From positions 806,001 to 870,000 of the forward strand of contig JADLSH010000231.1 in the NCBI GenBank assembly GCA_016169945.1: 64,000 nucleotides of DNA, written 5' to 3'. Every line of letters starts with the position of its first letter. Position 1 is the stretch's first letter. Of the stretch, positions 33,441 through 44,770 are shown in pieces. This DNA comes from Trachythela sp. YZ-2020. Its lineage: Eukaryota > Cnidaria > Anthozoa > Malacalcyonacea > Clavulariidae. The notes under the pieces were generated by a model. It saw only the letters and a list, made by a program, of their open reading frames with translations. It ran no database searches and was not told the origin of the DNA. The position numbers and the translations under genes are program-made.

Positions 33441-34275
33441 TTATTTTGTTTCGATATAATCTATATTTCTCTTTGTTTCCAGAACAAAATAGTTTGTTTT
33501 GATCTTAATGGATTTTTTAATGCCTTTTGTTATCCATGGTTTAGCAGACTGTTTAATTTTACGTTTGGATATCGGTTTTAAAGGTGCATGTTTATTTGTT
33601 AATTTATTTAATTTATTATAGAACGTTGTAAATAATTTATCTATATTTTCTTTTTTGCTATCGATAATAGAATTCCAATTAATTTGTGTTAACTCATTCT
33701 TAAAATCTGATGGTAAAAAATGTGAAAAATCTCGTACTTTGCTTTGATGTTGATATAAATGTTTTGTTTTATTGTATGTTTGGATTATACAAAATTGCGA
33801 GAAATGATCACTGATGTCAGAAACAATATTTCCACTTAGAATTGGGTCTTCAATTTTATTGACGAAAATGTTGTCAATTAATGTAGCCGAGTTATTATAA
33901 ACTCTAGTTGGTTTGTCAATGGTTGGATTTAGAGCATAGCTTTGAAGGGTTAATAAAAAGTCTTGTGTGTATTGGCAGGTTTGAGCATTGAGGAGGTTTA
34001 TGTTAAAATCACCCATTATATATATAGACTTATTTGATCGCAAAGCACTAAATCTGTCCAAACTTTCTTCAAAATATGTTTGAAATGACTCTGGGGAGTT
34101 ATGTTGTCTGTAGATTACTCCACAAATAATATTTGATTTATCTGGGAAATCAATTTCAACCCAAAGAGCCTGAAAAGCTTTATTGGAGCATTTTTCTAAA
34201 ACAGTATATTTCAAATTATCACGAATATACATCCCCACGCCTCCTGAAGCTAATGGTGTTGGAACGAATTCAAAT
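33441..34275 (-). pseudogene. LINE-D endonuclease domain
   Basis: The frame is open from the truncated 5' edge and reads LASGGVGMYIRDNL, ALWVEIDFPDKSNIICGVIY, the catalytic YIMGDFNINLL, TRVYNNSATLIDNIFVN and the closing SDISDHFS. This is the C-terminal three quarters of an EEP endonuclease. A linker with KPWITKGIKKSI follows and the frame closes at 33441. Only the missing N-terminus and later frameshifts separate this from a working ORF2. Confidence 0.9.
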
Positions 34276-35764
34276 TTATGTATGAGTCTAATATGAGTCC
34301 GACACTGTCAAAACAGTCTTATAGTTGTAACGTTTCGGCTACGTTATATGGCTACCATGATAAATATAGTTTGGCTGCTTTGACTAATATTATATCATGA
34401 AACCCTGATTCTTAAGACCAATGTGAACAATTGAAGTGCTTCTGTTTCGTGTATGTTTTGCATATTTTTGTTATAAGTGCTTGACTTTTCGATAAATCCA
34501 TGTACAGTTATGTTGATTAACTGTTTACTTCAATAATAAAAAACGTCAAACAAACGTCGGCATAATGAGGAAATTTAAGTAATTACACTTCAGGTAAATT
34601 TTAAGATCGAAATTCGAATTTCAGACAGCCCCTTCCTTATGGAATCAATATAATATAATAGATGATTTGGTTTTGTCTTGTTTAAACGGTCGAGAAACGA
34701 GTCTGTAATGTTGGATTATACATTCGACACGCTTTTTGGCTCTCCTGTTGCAAATCACTTGAACATTAAATTGAAGTATTTAAATGAGATACTTGGTAGG
34801 TAGTGAAACAATGCGGTACATTTGTCTCGTATTGAGATGCAACCTTAACTTACGAAGTGATGCATGACGCATGCAAATTGACTTCATAACAGCAATCCAA
34901 TGTTCACAGAAGTCGAAAGTAATCATTCAAGTTTTATTATTGGCTGTTTGTTGATGTACTCTATAGTAGCAAAATAGAATATCCCACGAGATACAAGGGT
35001 AGCGATAGGTACAAGTGCGTTTCGAATTCAACAGGCGTTGATACAATATTAGAACAAACTTTATTGTATAATCCGACACTCATAAACTTTCACTGATAGC
35101 AATCTACTACAACTGAATCAAGTCGCGATATTGGTTGCTATTGATTTGTAGTAATAGATGATGGGTAGACTTTCAATCAGGTTAGCGAACGACAATACAT
35201 ATGTTATGTAGGTTCAAACTGAAACATGCCTGACAGTAAAATAGATATCTCTACGCCAATAATAGCTAGTAAACAGGCAACAATTGACAAAATGACAATT
35301 GATATAGTGTTCCACTTACATACTTTGGTTTACACTCGTACTTCAATAGCTTCCGACAGATATATACATGTAATAGATTATAAATCAACTAGATCGAATC
35401 CACTTGATCGATATTTCTGAAAGTTTTGCTCGCACGTCTTTACTATGCGATAGCCAATTAATACTAAAAGGTGTGGCCCAGTGTCACGCAAGAAAAGCCA
35501 TGCATTCAAGTGTAAATATACATGTGAATACTAATTAGAATACACTTACCAGCTAATTTAGTTTTGTCTTGTCTAAACGACGGAGAAACGATTCTGAAAC
35601 CGTTGATTATACATTCGACACATTCACTATTTTAAGACTCTAATTTGTTGATGTTCATGACAAACTTGGCCGGCTCTCCTGCATGTTGTAAATCACTTGA
35701 GTTTGAAATTTCAAAATATTTGAGGTATATTATTGGTCGATCTAGTCTAAAACTACACCCGAAT

Positions 35765-35850
35765 GACAGGCGAGTAACAGACGACTACAGAGGAGTAACA
35801 GACGACTACAGAGGAGTAACAGACGACTACCGACGACTGCAGACGTTATG
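35765..35850 (+). repeat. Minisatellite, left arm of the TIR element
   Basis: About four units built on GAGTAACAGACGACTACAGA. The right arm has the same unit in inverted orientation. Confidence 0.9.
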
Positions 35851-36116
35851 TATTGCAATACAGAGGATTAAAGTTAAATAAAAAATAGCTGACACTTTTT
35901 ATCGGCTATATGTGTGAACTTCAATGAAAAATTATATTACAGTCGTTCGGTGGAAGTTTTTTAACATGCACACTCCAGAATGTTACTTGTTCGACCATGC
36001 ATGTTTGATCCCCACATCTCCCCCTCCCCTCCCTCCCCCAACTTAGCTACCAAACCCTGACACTACTGACGAGGTCGATGCAGTCGCCTTGTACCGCAGC
36101 ACGTACGTGAGACTTT

Positions 36117-36297
36117 AGCCTGGTTCACACTACCAATTTTGTCGGCGATTATCCTCCTCCTGACGCATGCGAATGAGTGGACTCGCGAACAAAATTATGT
36201 GGCCATTATGGGATCGGTTTTACAAAGGCATATGTTGATATATGTCAATTGATCAAGAAGAGAAATATCCCGCAAAATTACTAGTGTGAACCAAGCT
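36117..36297. mobile_element. Small MITE, 181 bp
   Basis: The ends are inverted copies: AGCCTGGTTCACACTA on the left and its near-complement TAGTGTGAACCAAGCT on the right. Part of it, with only the equivalent left end, recurs inverted at about 50657-50745, so it was part of the larger element before that element spread. Confidence 0.7.
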
Positions 36298-36659
36298 TTT
36301 CACATATTCACGCAATGATCGCAGTCTGTAAAGTGACGGGCGTGGGTGTTGGTTAAGTCAATAATAAAATCTACAAAAATTAATAATTCTGATCAATTAT
36401 GCAAACTTAACTGATAAAGATTAACTTGTCACCTTAGCTTGAATATTATTATTTGCGCGGCAACTGTTCATTTTTCCATAGTATGTATGAATGTCAGTCG
36501 TATTTAGAAAATTTACTCGTCTGTAGTCGTCTGTTACTCGTCTGTAGTCGTCTGTTACGCGTCTGTAGTCGTCTGTTACTATTGTATTGTATTGTATTTT
36601 GTATTGTATTGAAACTTTATTTAGGCACGATAGAACCATCAGTAAAAATTTTACATTAC

Positions 36660-37380
36660 AGGGGTATGTACCACAGAATACCGCAAAAATTTACATGTTC
36701 CATATCTTTTGTCAAATATATATAATGTGGCTTCTTAATATTTTTTAGTATAGTTTATCGATATATTTTTTCTTCCTGGGGGTTTTTGGGCTAGATTTCA
36801 TAGACTTCAATATTTTTTTTTAATTGAACATTCTGTGGAACAAACTCTAATGTACCACAGAATACCAGTGCGGAGATAAATAAGCAACGGTTTATCAAAT
36901 TGTACCAGGATTTGGTGTGTCATGTTGTGTGATAATACTGTATTGATATTGCTAACTTAATTTAGTGAAAGGTAAACATTAAAATCATTACAGCATACCA
37001 GTGGTGTAACCAAAGTATACCAGGTTTATCAATAATTTTGAAAAATTCAGTTTTTCAATGGTAAAATTGATTCCTCGGTGTGATTCCTGTATAGTAATAA
37101 TGTTGTGTTGCATAGAAAAAGTAGTGATCAACATAAATTATACTGGTTTGCAAATGCATTATGCGGGAAAAAAGTATCAAAAACATATAATGTTATTTTT
37201 TGTTAATCCTGATTATTTTTAAAAATTTTATGAAAATATTCATTTTTTGTTTTTTATATGTCAATTAAAACATATAAAACATTGTCACAAAAATAAAGTA
37301 AACAGTATGTTTCCTCCAAATTTTATAAGATCAATAAATAAGACTGGTATTCTGTGGTACCGTGGTATTCTGTGGTAAAG
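36660..37380. mobile_element. Inverted-repeat element in the LINE-E 3' region
   Basis: GTACCACAGAATACC occurs at 36668-36682 and 36852-36866, and its complement at 37347-37361 and again at 37364-37378. The stretch between is very AT-rich and has no ORF. The boundaries are approximate, and no target duplication was identified. Confidence 0.65.
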
Positions 37381-37474
37381 AAACAAATAAAAGTAATGCT
37401 ATTTACAAAGAACAAAAAATATATACTGATTTACATGGTTGCCGTGTGTGAGTCTGTAGAAGCTAACCAAATTT

Positions 37475-38916
37475 CTAAACCTCTTTTAAAGAGACTGAGA
37501 GATTGTGCCGATCGAAGTTCAGTTGGTAAACTTTCCATTCAACTGCTCCGTCATAGCTGAAGGAGCGTTTTAGATGATCTATGTGCGGCTTGGGGACAAA
37601 CAGTTTATTCTCATTGTCTCTCAAGCTATGAGGACAAGATCTGCAGCTAAAAAGATCTTGTAGGTACTGAGGTACGCTCTTATTAATAGTTTTGTACATA
37701 AGGATAGCTTTGTGTTTTTTTTGCGATTAATAGATAACTTGTGCCAATTTAGCTCCTCTAATAGAGAGCTCGAGGAGGTTTCGTATGTGCATTCTGCAAT
37801 CATACGAGCGGCACGATTTTGTAGTTTTTGTAGTTTACTGCTCAACTGGCTGCCGATAACGTCCCAAACTGGACAGCAATAATTAAAGTAAGGTTCAATT
37901 AAGCCTCTGTAGGCTTTCTCCGCAGTTTCCCTACATATAAATCGCCTCACTCGTTTAAGAGCTCCAATTCCTGATTATATTGTTTTACAAATAACATTAA
38001 CATGGTTCTTCCAGGTTAAGTTTTCATCAATGGTTAAGCCTAAGGATTTCGTGCATGTGCTGAACTCTTTTGATTTGAATATTATACACGCATATGTTGA
38101 GATTACTCACATCATGCCTCATACGCCTCTGCCGAGAGCCAATGACCATGAATTCTGTCTTAGCTATATTTATGCTCAATCTATTTGCTATGAGCCAAGT
38201 GTTTAGGCTACTCAGCTCAGTGTTCATAATATCTTCGAGATCAATACGATTAGAGCTTTGGAAGCTAATATTTGTATCATCCGCGAACATACTCGATAAG
38301 CCGTTGTTCAAACAGTTTGGCAAGTCATTGATATAGACCAAGAAGAAAGGGGAACCTATTTAGTCGAATACTATCATACTCGATAAGCCGTTGTTCAAAC
38401 AGTTTGGCAAGTCATTGATATAGACCAAGAAGAAAAGGGAACCTATTTGGTCGAATACTAGATAGATGTCCATTTACAAAAAATCTTTGTGTACGACTTC
38501 ATAGATAAGAATGGAACCATTTTAATGTGTTTTCATCAACTCCATAATAAGTAAGTTTGTCTAGAAGAATCGCATGATCAATAGTATCGAAAGTTTTATC
38601 AAGTCAATAAAGACTACACCATTGAGCTTTATCGACCCAGCGAGGTGACCGTACTGTGCATCGCTCGAAACCCAGATTGACAATTAGTGAGTAGCTCATT
38701 GCTTATTAAGTAATAATATAATTGATCATGAATAACTCTTTCAAAGACTTTCGCAACAACTGAAATAATTGAGATTGGACGATAATTGTTTAGGTCACGC
38801 TTAGCACCGTTTTTGTGGATATGTGTAACATTGGCCATTTTCCAATCTTTTGGGTAAATACTGGTGCAAAGTGATTTGTAAAATATATATGTCAGGGAAG
38901 GAGATACAACATCCAT
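37475..38916 (-). pseudogene. LINE-E reverse transcriptase and C-terminal region
   Basis: Minus-strand pieces in order: 38629-38916 with WKMANVTHIHKNGAKRDLNN and YRPISIISVVAKVFERVI; a short decayed part near 38480-38620; 38027-38341 with the catalytic MFADDTNISF and RLSINIAKTEFMVIGS; and 37475-37950 with GLIEPYFNYCCPVWDVIG, LQKLQNRAARMI and a C-terminal LFVPKPHIDHLKRSF. An 88 bp tandem duplication (38289-38376 repeated at 38377-38464) disrupts the stretch just before the FADD box. The endonuclease and ORF1 are absent. Confidence 0.9.
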
Positions 38917-38934
38917 AGATAATTTTAATAATTG

Positions 38935-39175
38935 TGTAGTCGTCTGTTACTCCTCTGTAGTCGTCTGTTACTCGTCTGTAGTCGTCTGTTACTCGTCTGA
39001 ATTCGTCTGTTACTCGCCTGTAGTTGTCTGTTACTCGTCTGTTGTCGTCTGTTACGCGTCTGTAGTCGTCTGTTACTCGTCTGTAGTCGTCTGTTACGCG
39101 TCTGTAGACTGTAGTCGTCCGTTATTCGTTTGTATTTGTCTGTAGTCGGCTGTACACGTCTGTTACTCGTCTGTC
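38935..39175 (-). repeat. Minisatellite, right arm of the TIR element
   Basis: More than ten units of the ~21 bp minisatellite (CTGTAGTCGTCTGTTACTCG on the plus strand) are present with point variants. A shorter block of the same units is at 36512-36580 on the other side of LINE-E. Confidence 0.92.
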
Positions 39176-39199
39176 ATTCGGGTGTAGTTTTAGACTAGA

Positions 39200-40350
39200 C
39201 TGATCCTCTTCCCACTTGTTTCAATGTTGCGGTCTAGTAAACAGACGTCCTTTTTCCGCGAAGTTATATTTTTGTGTAGTCAACATTGTACGGGGGCGCT
39301 TAGCGTATACAATGCTATGAAATTATACAGTATATGTCCCATAGCTTTTGGCAAAGATTCTCTATAGAGGTGATGGCATTATTCATAAATGCAACTTAAT
39401 CGTGATGAATTTATGTGTGGAATGATTTTTCATTATTTGTTCGTCATCTTTACTACTTTTCTTACGTGTGCAGGATTGTCCAGTTGTGTAAGATTCACAA
39501 AAGACAACATTTATATGTGCGTCTGTTAAGAAATAGCCGAAAGGCCGATTGAAACATTACATGGACTGAAACTTAGTTTAAACCATTGTAATCTTAGATT
39601 GGGTAGTAATGCATGATATCAAGTATATACCTAGAGCAGCGAAGGCATAACGCCGGAAAAATTAGGCTATGGAACCATTTTGTTGCTTAAATTAGAAGAA
39701 CGATTATGGAAACGATTCTAGACACGGTTAGGATCAGGGTTAGGGTTTGGTTGAAGAAAAACGTATGTTTGCCCTCACCACGCTTGGGGGGTTATTGGGA
39801 CAGTGGGGAAACACTCGTGAGAGTACCCGAAAATCACTTTAAGGTCTCCCAAGAGCTTCTTTTCCATTTCGGTGAGGACTCGAGGTCTATGGTTGTGGGT
39901 ACTGAAGGATTACTACACGTCTCAAACCATTCTCTTGCAATCTTAACTTGAACATTTTAGAAAAATTTACCAGCTACACTATTCGGCAGGTATGAGCCAA
40001 TGAGAACCGGATATTTATTATATGGAGCATTTATCCTTTTTGTTATCCCTGTGCTGTTTTTCTCCGGTGAAGGTTAGTACTTAAGCTCATATCGTACCGT
40101 AGGGTCATCGTACTCCGGTTCATTTCACTGTACTGAACCGCCCTCTAGTAGTAGTAAATAGAACGCGTAGTAATTAAGCACTGTATATTATAGTCCCTCA
40201 GCGTTGATCACCCACTGGGCTTTAAGAGTGATTTCAGCGATATTTCTTCAGGCTTTCCTTTTAGTGACCTCATCCGGCAGAGCAGACGTACATTTTGCTG
40301 CTCCGTTAAAATTTGAAAATTCAATAAAAACTATCGTGATTTATCGGGTA
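39200..40350. other. Stretch without a recognised gene
   Basis: An 81-codon plus-strand ORF from an ATG at 39706 has no recognised domain. Near 39727 a short GGTTAGGATCAGGGTTAGGG resembles telomere repeats but is only about two units long. Nothing else is recognised. Confidence 0.5.
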
Positions 40351-40353
40351 TAT

Positions 40354-40836
40354 ATGAGTAAAGAATGTCTGATATTAGCGAAGATATATTTACGTCAAAT
40401 ATATCAAATTTGGGAGAGCTTTCTGCCGATATACAACTCCAAACATTCGACAACATTGGACAACATTCGACAAGATGACCAAAACCTTGTTGAATACAAG
40501 GACGGAGAGGAATCAATTTACCGTATGAAGCAATCAAATGACAAAGAACAATCGACTGAGGGCAGTATTTCAATTACCAACAAGGGAAACTTAAAATGGC
40601 AAGGCGACTACAAAGATCTCTGTCAATTTGTTGATCGGCTAAAACTACAGCCTGGCAAGTGGTCAATGCCGGGTGGTAACTGTAAATTGTTTGAAAACGG
40701 CGAAGTCTCGATATGATGGTATTCGAATACCGGTACTCTAACCTTAAAAGGGGTAAATATTACGCCCGATATTTTTAATGTGGCAGTGAGAGCGGGCGAG
40801 GCCATGGTAAACGCTGGTCACATGAGAGCAAAATAA
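40354..40836 (+). pseudogene. Decayed ORF with the N-terminal domain of the LINE-H ORF1
   Basis: From an ATG at 40354 the frame runs to a TGA at 40714 and then stays open to a TAA at 40834. The part around 40583-40760 reads NLKWQGDYKDLCQFV, LQPGKWSMPGGNCKLFENG, then after the stop WYSNTGTLTLKG. This aligns residue by residue with residues 8-70 of the LINE-H ORF1 (LAFAWTGDFESLKEFV, LEGTWSHPGSDKKLFTG, WRKNKNVLGFNG). No other LINE sequence is seen nearby, so this is either a remnant of a LINE 5' end or a dispersed host/transposon domain. A host role is not supported because of the stop. Confidence 0.6.
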
Positions 40837-42014
40837 TCCAAAAAAATTGGATTATTTTCGCATACAATAAAACTCCTATTGGAAGTCAGGGGGAGTGAAT
40901 ACAGAAATCACAAAATCCAAACTGTGGCGGGGTGAAGTTGTGTTTTCTTTTAGAATTTAATATGACGATTTCTATGAAGTAAAAGGTATAAATTCAAAAA
41001 ATATATTCCTAATAAACTATTTTATTTTTACAATTTTAGCAAATTGGCAATGCAGTTTTCTTTAATTTATTACAGTAAGTCGAGTTTAAGAACTGTATAT
41101 GTTGATGACTACACTCTAGTCTAAACGTATAGAATAAAGAACTGTGTAGCAATAATATATTTCGAAAGATATTATTTGTATTTAGCTGAATTTTGAAGTT
41201 AAATAGCTAGTAAATAACAAACACATGGCCGATACTACAGTTATATTTCCTCAGACCAAGATATTTTATTAAATTCATTCCATGATTTTGATACTTTCCA
41301 GGTCATCGAAAAGGAAAATATTGGTACAAGAAATAAGGCAAAATCAGTAAAACTGTGCAAGATACAAGTGACATTGAACAAGACCAGGTCATTGACCTGA
41401 TGGTATTTCAGCAAACTGCTGAAAATTACACTTAGATATGATGAAATTAAAAATTCAATTGGCATATCATATAAATTGTCATACACTGTATGCCTGTAAA
41501 ATTTTCGTATCTAAGAATCATTCCAATGGATTATACCAGTATACAAAATATGCCAGTCAGTGAAGGGCCTGCATGAATAGTTTTCAAATGATGAATATAT
41601 ATTGATTTTTTAAAATTAATATAACTTAATACACAACATGTCATTATTAATATTATAAATAAAAATACTAGTAGCTTTTGATAATACAGATTTTAACAGT
41701 GTATCTGCAAATTACAGTTGGTCTCTTTGAAACAGGAATACACAATGCACAGTTCTTGTTGACTGTCTTAGCACAGTTGGAGGTCCAATTATTGGATTTC
41801 TGTTCATCAATATGGTTTTTGCTGTCTAAACAATAATGATCACACTTCTGTCTTATAGTGATTGTTTATATGTAACCAGGCTGGCCTAGTAAGCAAGACA
41901 ACCTGGCAATAACTTGCAGGTTGCATCTCTTTCATCCAGGCACATGGACTAGCCTGGTTAATGAGTGGTTATATATGAGGAGTATTTATCTGTGCTCCCG
42001 ACTATAGATATTAG
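40837..42014. other. Gene-free stretch
   Basis: AT-rich, with short ORFs only and no repeats shared with the rest of the window. Confidence 0.5.
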
Positions 42015-44568
42015 TCGTCCTATAATTAAATATTCTCAATTTATTCAAATCGCCGTTAACGATTTACAAATGACTTACAAACCTACGCATAGCATTGTGT
42101 TTACATACAATGTTTGTATATATGCTCGTAAATCTCGCTTAAAAATCACTGCTTTTCATCCTCTACTACATCTAAAACGCTTAAATCCCTTTAAAAACTA
42201 TGTTTATACATTCGCTTGGCAAACATTTATTTGTATTTCTCTATAAGACCTTAGCTATGCCGATTAAACTTTAAGATCTTCTCGTTTTACAAAGCTATAT
42301 TTCTGCTTGTTATTACTTCGCATAAGGCAATAATATTTTACTAGGTTAAAGAGTAAATCAAGCAAAAAATATATTTGTCTTTAAAAATATCTTTGCATCC
42401 TTTTGGAAATGTTTACTCCAAGAAAGTTCCACATGAAAAACACCATCCAAGAGGCAAAGCTGACGAAACCTTCAGTTTTCGACAACAAATGACTTCGACC
42501 AAGTGAAATATTTAGCGATATAACTTACTATTAATTCAACAAAAACAACTGTCCAAATTGCATCCAAAATCTTCGCATAAACTAGTTCTTCCAAATAAAA
42601 TACGATCGAACAGGATTCGAAGCGGTGGAACGATGTAAAATGCGAAAACTATCGATTTCCCTGTGGACTGCATAGGTTTTTTGCCCGGTTGAGCCGCCAT
42701 CAGTCTTGGATTACTCATGCTGCCGAGCGTCTGCAATATAGGATTATATTACGGTCAGCAATCTAGGTCGGTCCCCTATATCTATGCTGCTGACCCAAGC
42801 ACAACATTCCTTTCCAATCGTTAACCAATCAGGGCTAGGCTTCCAAAATCTGGAAGCCTCCCCTTTGACATTGCATCACAATAAGTCAATAACAAACTCT
42901 CTTTATAATGTTTAGAATAAAAAACGTGGTGTTGTACAGTGTAGTGACTAGTGTGTTATATTTTTATATTATTTTACCTGAAGATGTTCTATTCGACTAA
43001 TGGTTGTCCGATATGGCTACTGTTTGCTTTGAATATGGATTGATCGATTTGAATGACTTCGAAGAGTTCGAGAATTTGATTTGTATATCCATGGTTTATC
43101 AATTCGAATTCGAGTGTTGAAGCGTTTTTAAACGATTTAAATCCGTCGAAATTCGATTTGCAACAGATTACTACGGAAATTCAAAGTAAAACGCGTTATG
43201 TATGAGTCTAATATGAGTCCGACACTGTCAAGACAGTCTTATAGTTGTAACGTTTCGGCTACGTTATATGGCTACCATGATAAATATAGTTTGGCTGCTT
43301 TGACTAATATTATATCATGAAACCCTGATTCTTAAGACCAATGTGAACAATTGAAGTGCTTCTGTTTCGTGTATGTTACTATGTTTTGCATATTTTTGTT
43401 ATAAGTGCTTGACGATAAATCGATGTACAGTTATGCTGATTAACTGTTTACTTCAATAATAAAAAACGTCAAACAAACGTCGGCATAATGAGGAAATTTA
43501 AGTAATTACACTTCAGGTATATTTTAAGATCGAAATTTCGAATTTCAGACAGCCCCTTCCTTATGGAATCAATATAATATAATATAATAGATGATTTGGT
43601 TTTGTCTTGTCTAAACGGTCGAGAAAGGAGTCTGTAATGTTGGTTTATACATTCGACACGCTTTTTGGCTCTCCTGTTGCAAATCACTTGAACATTAAAT
43701 TGAAGTATTTAAATGAGATACTTGGTGGGTAGTGAAACAATGCGGTACACTTGTCTCGTATTTAGATGAAACCTTAACTTACGAAGTGATGCATGACGCA
43801 TGCAAATTGACTTCATAACAGCAATCCAATGTTCACAGAATTCGAAAGTAACCATTCAAGTTTTATTATTGGCTGTTTGTTGATGTACTCTATAGTAGCA
43901 AAATAGAATATCCCACGAGATACAGGGGTAGCGATATGTACAAGTGCGTTTCGAATTCAACAGGCGTTGATACAATTAAAGAACAAACTTTATTGTATAA
44001 TCCGACACTCATAAACTTTCACTAATAGCAATCTACTACAACTGAATCAAGTCGCGATATTGGTTGCTAGACTTTCAATCAGGTTAGCGAACGACAATAC
44101 ATGTGTTATGTAGGTTCAAACTGAAACATGCCTGACAGTAAAATAGATATCTCTACGCCAATAATAGCTAGTAAACATGCAACAATTTACAATAAAATGA
44201 CAATTGATATAGTGTTCCACTTACATACTTTGGTTTACACTCGTACTCCAATAGCTTCCGACAGATATATACATGTAATAGATTATAAATCAACTAGATC
44301 GAATTCACTTGATCGATATTTCAGAAAGTTTTGCTCGCACGTCTTTACTATGCGAGAGCCAATTAATACTAAAAGGTGTGGCCCAGTGTCACGCAAGAAA
44401 AGCCATGCATTCAAGTGTAAATATACATGTGAATACTAATTAGAATACACTTACTAGCTAATTTAGTTTTGTCTTGTCTAAACGACAGAGAAATGATTCT
44501 GTAACCGTTGATTATACATTCGACACATTCACTATTTTAAGACTCTAATTTGTTGATGTTCATGACAA
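42015..44568. repeat. Segmental duplication, copy 2 (LINE-free)
   Basis: Matches 30023-35663 without LINE-D, with the intact target at 43197-43204. It keeps the ORFs mentioned for copy 1. A 104-codon frame at 44128-44439 is open here, whereas copy 1 (35226 onward) has two stops in the same frame; no domain is recognised in it. A short relative of the region 34850-34935 also occurs at 53815-53925. Confidence 0.95.
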
Positions 44569-44770
44569 TTGTGAAAACTTTGCCATGAACGTCCTGGTGA
44601 CATGACGTTAAGCTCAGTCACTGAATAAACATACAGAAGTGTGAATGCTGATTAAAAATGCGTAAGGCGTTTTTGGGAAAAAAGCAGCCATGTTCTTAGC
44701 AAGTGCCGTCAAGAGAGAAAGTCACCCCCTGAAAACATTCAAAATGGCGGCATGTTAAGGCGTGAAAAGT

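Larger units (their letters stand above)
31209..34275 (-). mobile_element. LINE-D: CR1/L2-like non-LTR retrotransposon, 5'-truncated
   Basis: It lies between an 8 bp target duplication TTATGTAT (31201-31208 and 34276-34283). Copy 2 of the host duplication still shows the empty site at 43197-43204. The minus-strand 3' end (31209-31242) is an 8-mer tail based on ATTGTGAA, as expected for CR1-type LINEs. The 5' end is truncated within the endonuclease. Coding frames are only lightly damaged, so it is young. Confidence 0.95.
30023..35663. repeat. Segmental duplication, copy 1 (interrupted by LINE-D)
   Basis: Matches 42015-44568 in the same orientation. It is nearly identical from 30023 to 31208, then carries a 3,067 bp LINE, then matches again from 34276 to 35663. 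Small differences include a 27 bp stretch near 35143-35170 that is absent from copy 2. Both boundaries are abrupt (GTCCTATAATT on the left, GTTCATGACAA on the right). Confidence 0.95.
36581..38934 (-). mobile_element. LINE-E: non-LTR retrotransposon fragment inside the minisatellite
   Basis: The minus-strand 3' end is a (CAATA)n tail (36581-36610). The 5' end is truncated before the endonuclease, near 38934. Minisatellite units flank both sides, which makes any target duplication impossible to recognise. The 3' part is itself split by another inverted-repeat element (36660-37380). Confidence 0.88.
35745..39195. mobile_element. TIR element with minisatellite arms, copy 1 (carries LINE-E)
   Basis: The termini are inverted copies starting GTCTAAAACTACACCCGAAT, flanked on both sides by TA. 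Inside each terminus comes a ~21 bp minisatellite (core AACAGACGACTACAGACGAG): 35765-35850 on the left, and 36512-36580 plus 38935-39175 on the right. Between the arms, 35905-36200 is shared in inverted orientation with 50657-51006. LINE-E lies within the right minisatellite arm. Without LINE-E the element is about 1.1 kb and has no transposase. Confidence 0.82.

Noticed and set aside
35765..35850. Regular 21 bp units could be read as a CRISPR-like array.
   Set aside because: There are no unique spacers; units are continuous tandem copies in animal DNA.
39720..39750. TTAGGATCAGGGTTAGGG as an interstitial telomere tract.
   Set aside because: Only about two imperfect units; expected by chance in 64 kb.
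40204..40353. Upstream extension of the 40.4 kb ORF with a signal-peptide-like start.
   Set aside because: The first codon is TTG, not ATG, and the hydrophobic stretch has no support; the first ATG at 40354 was used.
44128..44439. 104-codon ORF in copy 2 of the segmental duplication as a gene.
   Set aside because: Copy 1 has two stops in the same frame and no domain is recognised; coding is not supported.
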